Shown one piece after another: positions 59,399 to 64,000 of a DNA stretch of 64,000 nucleotides. This DNA is from Forficula auricularia (lineage: Eukaryota; Arthropoda; Insecta; Dermaptera; Forficulidae), in contig JALMQS010000085.1 of the NCBI GenBank assembly GCA_024734495.1, forward strand, positions 25,804,768 to 25,868,767, in the 5' to 3' direction. The translations under genes and the position numbers were made by a program. How positions within the stretch are numbered: the stretch's first letter is position 1; the number at the start of each line of letters is the position of its first letter. The notes beneath the pieces were generated by a model that ran no database searches, was not told where the DNA came from, and saw only the letters and a list, made by a program, of their open reading frames with translations.

Positions 59399-61268
59399 CA
59401 GTGGTTCTAACATGGGGGCGATCGCCCCCAAGTAAGCGATTTGGGTTATCAGGGGGCAATAAATAAGTGGGGGCGATGACTATTCAAAGGGGAGGAAATT
59501 AAAATAGTACTGTACAGTATAAGTTTTCAAACTTTTATTTATTTCTTCAAATTTTAACTGTCAACTTTCTTTAATTTTTCCACAGTCCAATTTAAAAATG
59601 AAAACATCTTTTTACTTTACCATGCAGGGTATATGGTCAAGTATTGTAATCATGCATGAAAAAAGTGGTTTTTTCCTTCTTTCAAAATATCTAAAAAGCG
59701 GTTGAAACTATTTCGATTAAAAAAATTGGGCGAAAACCACTTGTGCATTTCGGTCTACTAAAAACACTAATAAGTGAACATCGAAAAAATTCGTATTTTT
59801 CGAGATAATAATTGTTTTGTCAAAATGTCTGTTAGTTAGTTAGTTAGCGGCTCCTAATGTATGTCGCAAAGTAAATGCTTTTTACCACTAACACAGGGTA
59901 GATGGTAAATGGAGGGATTGGGATGGCCAATCAGATGCCAGCGACTGACAGTGCCTGGCATCTGATTGGCCATCCCAGTCCCTCCATTTACCATCTACCC
60001 TGTGTTAGTGGTAAAAGCATTTACTTTGCGGCATACAACCGGCCCTTAGTTAGTTAGTTTAGCGTTCATTTTTAAAAATTAATAATAATAATGGCTTGTT
60101 GTTTGTAGAATTAATTTGATCAATTAGAACTCTTAATTAGATATTAAAGAATCTTACTTAATTATAAAAATTCAAATTTTATATCCAGGAATTACCATAA
60201 TAATCGTTTATTTCTTAAAATCAAAAAGTTGTAAATACTCAATTTTTACTTTACCATACAGGGTATGGTATTACTTTACCATACAGGGTATGGTAAATTG
60301 TTGTAATCGTGCATGAAAAAAGTGGTTTTTTTTTACTTCTTTTTTCGATATATATAAAAAACGGCTGAAACTATTTCGGATTAAAAAAAAATTGATCAAA
60401 ACCATGGGATTTCGGTCTACAAAAGCTCTAATAAGTGAACATCGAAAAAATTATATTTTTCTGAGTTAATAAATTGTTTTGTCAAAATGTCTCGTTGCTC
60501 TGGTTGTATGGTTGTTAGTTGGGGTTAGTCTGTGCGTTACCAAATTTGTGGACGAGCGGGCTCAAAAACTAGTGTGAATATCGAAACCAAATTTCACACG
60601 TAGTTTTGGTCCATTGAGATTAAGAGCTGATTAGATTTTGGTGCATATCGACCCAAAATTAAGGGTGGTCGAGGGGGGTTAAAAATTAAAAATCTAGGTC
60701 GTTTGAGCAAACTAAACCAAATTTTGTATACATAATCAGTGGGACCCAAGAAGTCTAAAAATGCAAAAACTAACCGCCCGAAGCGGGGGGGGGTCGAAAA
60801 ATGAAAATCTTTGCCATTTACCAAACTCAACCAAATTTTGTATACATAATCAGTGGGTCCCAGGAGTCTAAAAATGCAAAAACTAACCCCCCCCCTACAT
60901 GATTATAAATAATTTTATTAAATATTAAATATAAGTGAGGGGCCAGGCTGTATGGTAAAGTCATGGATGGCCACATCAGAACACGTCAGCTTTTTTAAAT
61001 GTAAGTCTATGATCTTAGTTAATTATTTGACTTCTAAAAATATGTAAAAATTGTAAATTTTTCTATTTTTATTTAAGAGTGACCGGATAAAACTGCTTTG
61101 GTTGTTTTTATATACGGTAATAAAATTGTTTAAAATAATACAACTGCTTTATTATTTACACTTTACTTCAAATTAAAATTAGGCATACAATGAAAATGAA
61201 AAGGGGGAGATTGATGCTAGTCAACCTCCAGAAAGGGGAGATGGGCCACAAAAGGTTGGGAACCACTG
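59399..61268. mobile_element. hAT-type element with 8-bp target duplication and nested insertions
   Basis: The left end CAGTGGTTCTAACATGGG and right end GGTTGGGAACCACTG are inverted. GTCTAGTT flanks both sides (59391-59398, 61269-61276). It has no transposase. The interior is filled by copies of the CATACCCTGTATGG repeat (59600-60980), one of which carries a hairpin MITE. Confidence 0.85.
59848..60046. mobile_element. 199-bp hairpin MITE nested in the hAT-type element
   Basis: The left arm (GTCGCAAAGTAAATGCTTTT, CACTAACACAGGGTAGATGG) is almost perfectly inverted in the right arm, with the centre AGCGACTGACAGTG. The flanks are TTAGTTAG on each side, a possible 8-bp duplication in a TTAG repeat. 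Confidence 0.8.
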
Positions 61269-61324
61269 GTCTAGTTTATGGTGAGGAGATTGAGACACAA
61301 GCTTCTCGGCATAGGGATCACGTC

Positions 61325-61940
61325 ATTTCATCAAAATAGTGAAGTTAATTTTCTCATTAATATATCAAAGAATAATTAAGACATTAACGAGAATTATTTT
61401 TGATCGCGCTTTTTTAAACAAGATATATATCACGAGACTACTGCTGGTTGAAGCTATTGGAGTCTACTGAGTCTTAAGTCTGGACCAAGAGAGAATGAAA
61501 AAGATGTGATCCATTTGGCTATAATCCAGCATCATTTCGCGATTGGTCCGCATGACACTTTTTTATATCAAACACTGATATGGATCACCAAATGAATTTG
61601 ATATCTGAGATGTTATATATTAAATCTCCCAGTCCAGAGCGCCTGATCTGTTAACACGTGTGTTAGGTGTTTGCCATTAATTAATCATAAGTTTCCTGTA
61701 TTTGATTCGATCGCGAATCGAATACAGATGATTTTTGTTATATATTAAGTGAAAATACTATCAGAATTTATATATTTCATTTATATATTTCATTTATATA
61801 TATTTTATTTATATATTTTCATCAAAATAGTGAAGTTAATTTTCTCATTAATATATCAAAGAATAATTAACACATTAACGAGAATTATTTTTGATTGCGC
61901 TTTTTAAAGATATATATCGCGAGACTACTGCTGGTTGAAG
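61325..61940. repeat. two direct copies of a segment of about 125 bp
   Basis: TTTCATCAAAATAGTGAAG to CTGCTGGTTGAAG occurs at 61325-61453 and 61816-61940, both followed by ATCCAGCATCATTTC (at once in the second, about 70 bases later in the first). A segmental duplication with an internal deletion. Confidence 0.85.
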
Positions 61941-62084
61941 CAAATCCAGCATCATTTCCGTTAATTATTCTTACTTTTTTTTATTATTCATTGATTTATT
62001 TGAATACATGAAATGAACAGTCATTTGTTTTACAATAATTATGCAAATCGTATGTCTGTAAGGAAAGTTAGTAAGTATAGTAAT

Positions 62085-63240
62085 CAGTGGCGTATCCACA
62101 AAATTTTCATGGGGGGGGGGGTCAATCTAACAAATTTTTTTTGTTAGAATATTAATTTATTTATTTTAATAAATATAGTCCAGTTAAATTGTGTTTTTAC
62201 CCAGAAAGTTTTGGGGTAGTTGATATTTCTCCGACCCTTTATGTTTTTGGGTGCGCTGAATTTGAATCTGATGTTTGCTAACAAAATTTCGTGACGGAAC
62301 ATTATCAAAAATGCAAAAAACGTAAAAATATCTCATTTTTTTGTGGTTTTTTGCTTATAATTCGAAAACTATTATTTTTTTGTAAAATAATCTTCCTTTT
62401 CAAAATGAAAGTTCATAAAATTTCCTACAAATTTGATTAGGTTTTTTCTCTGAGCAACAGTTCGGGCTCAAGTTGAAAATTGTCGTATTTTTTCTGTTTC
62501 CGCAAATTCCAAAACTCGCACTTTTTACGATTTTTTCCCATTTTGACCCTGAAGGAACATGTTTTCGACAAAGGCCACACTATACATTTTTAAACTAGAT
62601 TAAATTTTCTACAATTCCAATAAAGATTCATCTTAATTGGATAATGATAGTCCGTGCCGCAATGAGGTTGAAGTTTTGAAAAACTTCAATTTTTTGCAAA
62701 AAATCGGAGTTTTTCCTTTAAAAATGAAAGCACTGATCCTAAAAATTTGATATCTATCTCATTCTTTAGGAAATTTTGTTGACTTAAAGGTTTACTTGGA
62801 CCACTTTTTTGATAAAACTGAGATTTATAGATATCGAGCATTTTCCATGTCAGGAAATGACCCATTTTTTCAAAAAATCGCAGTTATTCCTTCATAAAAT
62901 GAAAACCACTCATCCTAGAAATTTTATTGACATGGACAACTTTTTTGATAAAACTCTTGGATTTATAGGTATCTAGAATTTTTCATGACAGGATATGATC
63001 CGAATCCTCAAAAGTATCATAGAAAATGCTGGATATCTATAAATTTAAGATTTTTATCAAAAAAGTTGACAAGTAAACGTTCAAGCCAACAAAATATTTC
63101 CTAGAGAATGAGATAGAAATCAAGTTTCTAGGATGAGAAGCTTTCATTTTATGAAGGAAAAACTGCGATTTTTTGCAAAAAATTGCATCAAATTTGATCT
63201 AGTTTAAAAATCTATAGAGTAGTCTTTGTCAAAAACCTGC
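62085..63240. repeat. dispersed repeat with a poly-G run, copy 3
   Basis: Begins GTGGCGTATCCACAAAATTTTCATGGGG with a G run and follows copy 2 closely. From about 62860 on it is partly an inverted repetition of itself (CTCATCCTAGAAATTT against AAGTTTCTAGGATGAG). Confidence 0.7.
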
Positions 63241-63369
63241 TCTTTCATGGTCTAAATGGGAAAAAATGAAATGGGAACAGTCGCAACAAATAGGCTCTCT
63301 TATCGCGTTCGAATTCAAATGAATTTTATTTCCAATTTATAATCAGTGGTTCCATTTTATCTGTTATAT

Positions 63370-63835
63370 TGAAGTTAATTAGAGTATGTTGTGGGGCATT
63401 AATGTCATCCCCAACTAACGCTCTTCTAGTGGAAGTAAAAAAATGCTCCTTAAATTAAGAAGGGAATTTCTATCATTTAATTATCTTATAAAAAATATAC
63501 ATGGGCGATCAAAAGGCCCTAAATTCATTTCCCCAACCTCCTGAAGATATTTACCCTTTTACGAAAAGATTCTCCCAACTCGAAAATGGCTCTTATAAAT
63601 TGAAAACATTTTCCAAATTCCCGATATTCTCTTATGACTATGTAAATCAAATCCATACAATAAAAACCTGCACTCTCCCTTGCCGGAAAGATAATCCTAA
63701 TATGAATTCAGTCTTTTTGGATTTTACTCAATCCAAATTTAAAGACCATCTTTTCATTTATACAGACGGCTCCAGAAATGCCTCCCATGTAGTCGTGGCT
63801 CTTTGGTGCCCAAATAAATGTTTCAAGGAAGTCTT
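63370..63835 (+). pseudogene. LINE fragment with RNase H domain start
   Basis: 63377-63530 reads VCCGALMSSPTNALLVEV with KLRREFLSFNY, the region between RT and RNase H in I/R1/Jockey-type LINEs. After a frameshift, 63501-63830 ends with HLFIYTDGSRNASHVVVALW, the first RNase H motif with its catalytic Asp. The rest is missing. Confidence 0.75.
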
Positions 63836-63839
63836 TAAA

Positions 63840-64000
63840 ATCTTTAAACGTTTCTATCTCAGTAAATAATGGTCTGAAAGCCTTAAAACAATCGAATTTA
63901 TAAGATTTTTTTTAAATTTCTGAAAATTTTTTGTTTTTAAAATCTTTAAACGTCTCTATCTTAGTAAATAATTGTCAGAGAGCTTTAAAACAATCAAATT
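63840..64000. repeat. repeat with AATCTTTAAACGT, copy 2, running off the window
   Basis: Two tandem units (GTCTTTAAAATCTTTAAACG, then CTATCTCAGTAAATAATGG, then AACAATCGAATTTATAAG) as at 49345-49545. It abuts the broken LINE frame. Confidence 0.75.

Overview
The window is AT-rich, intron-rich, repeat-laden animal DNA, almost certainly from an insect. One large gene dominates it. I identify this gene as a homologue of Drosophila nudel (ndl), the ovarian modular serine protease that helps start dorsoventral patterning and eggshell hardening. Everything else I can recognise is transposable-element DNA, simple repeats and two assembly gaps. The insect order cannot be fixed from the sequence.

Layout. 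1-5976: old repeats, including a pogo/Tigger-like DNA transposon (3172-4759) that contains a 5'-truncated Penelope-like retroelement on the minus strand, then about 1.2 kb of presumed upstream region. 5977-41611 (+): the nudel-like gene, which I rebuilt as 22 exons with GT-AG introns and matching phases. The exons sum to 7152 nt, giving 2383 aa. Domain order: signal peptide; Pro/Tyr/Ser-rich N-terminal region; three LDL-receptor class A (LDLa) modules; an SRCR-like module; a trypsin-like protease with an intact catalytic triad; LDLa; a very long Asn/Ser/Thr linker with dense N-glycosylation sequons, all in one exon; LDLa modules; SRCR-like; a second protease fold that has lost all three catalytic residues; LDLa modules; a terminal SRCR-like segment. 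The long introns are filled with SINEs, MITEs, hAT-like and mariner remnants, fold-back elements and satellites. 41612-64000: no host gene recognised. It holds LINE fragments, a truncated Ty3/Gypsy element with a Penelope-like element at its break point, a 2-kb fold-back structure, and a hAT-type element with an exact 8-bp target duplication.

The most interesting signal outside the gene is a family of short fold-back elements. Each carries two head-to-head hammerhead-ribozyme-like cores (CUGANGA, hairpin, GAAAC, GUC). Three copies (34854-35187, 37164-37656, 49776-50125) share inverted arms, an unpaired tail of about 42-43 nt on one side and a 13-14 bp target duplication. One has a paralogous empty site at about 23354. 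The same ribozyme-like core lies downstream of both Penelope-like GIY-YIG endonuclease reading frames (4037-4519 and 54848-55168), which links the fold-backs to Penelope-like elements. Helix III in these cores is self-complementary (ACGU or ACUAUAGU), as expected of ribozymes that work as dimers.

All assignments come from reading the sequence and from memory of the protein families. No database search was run.
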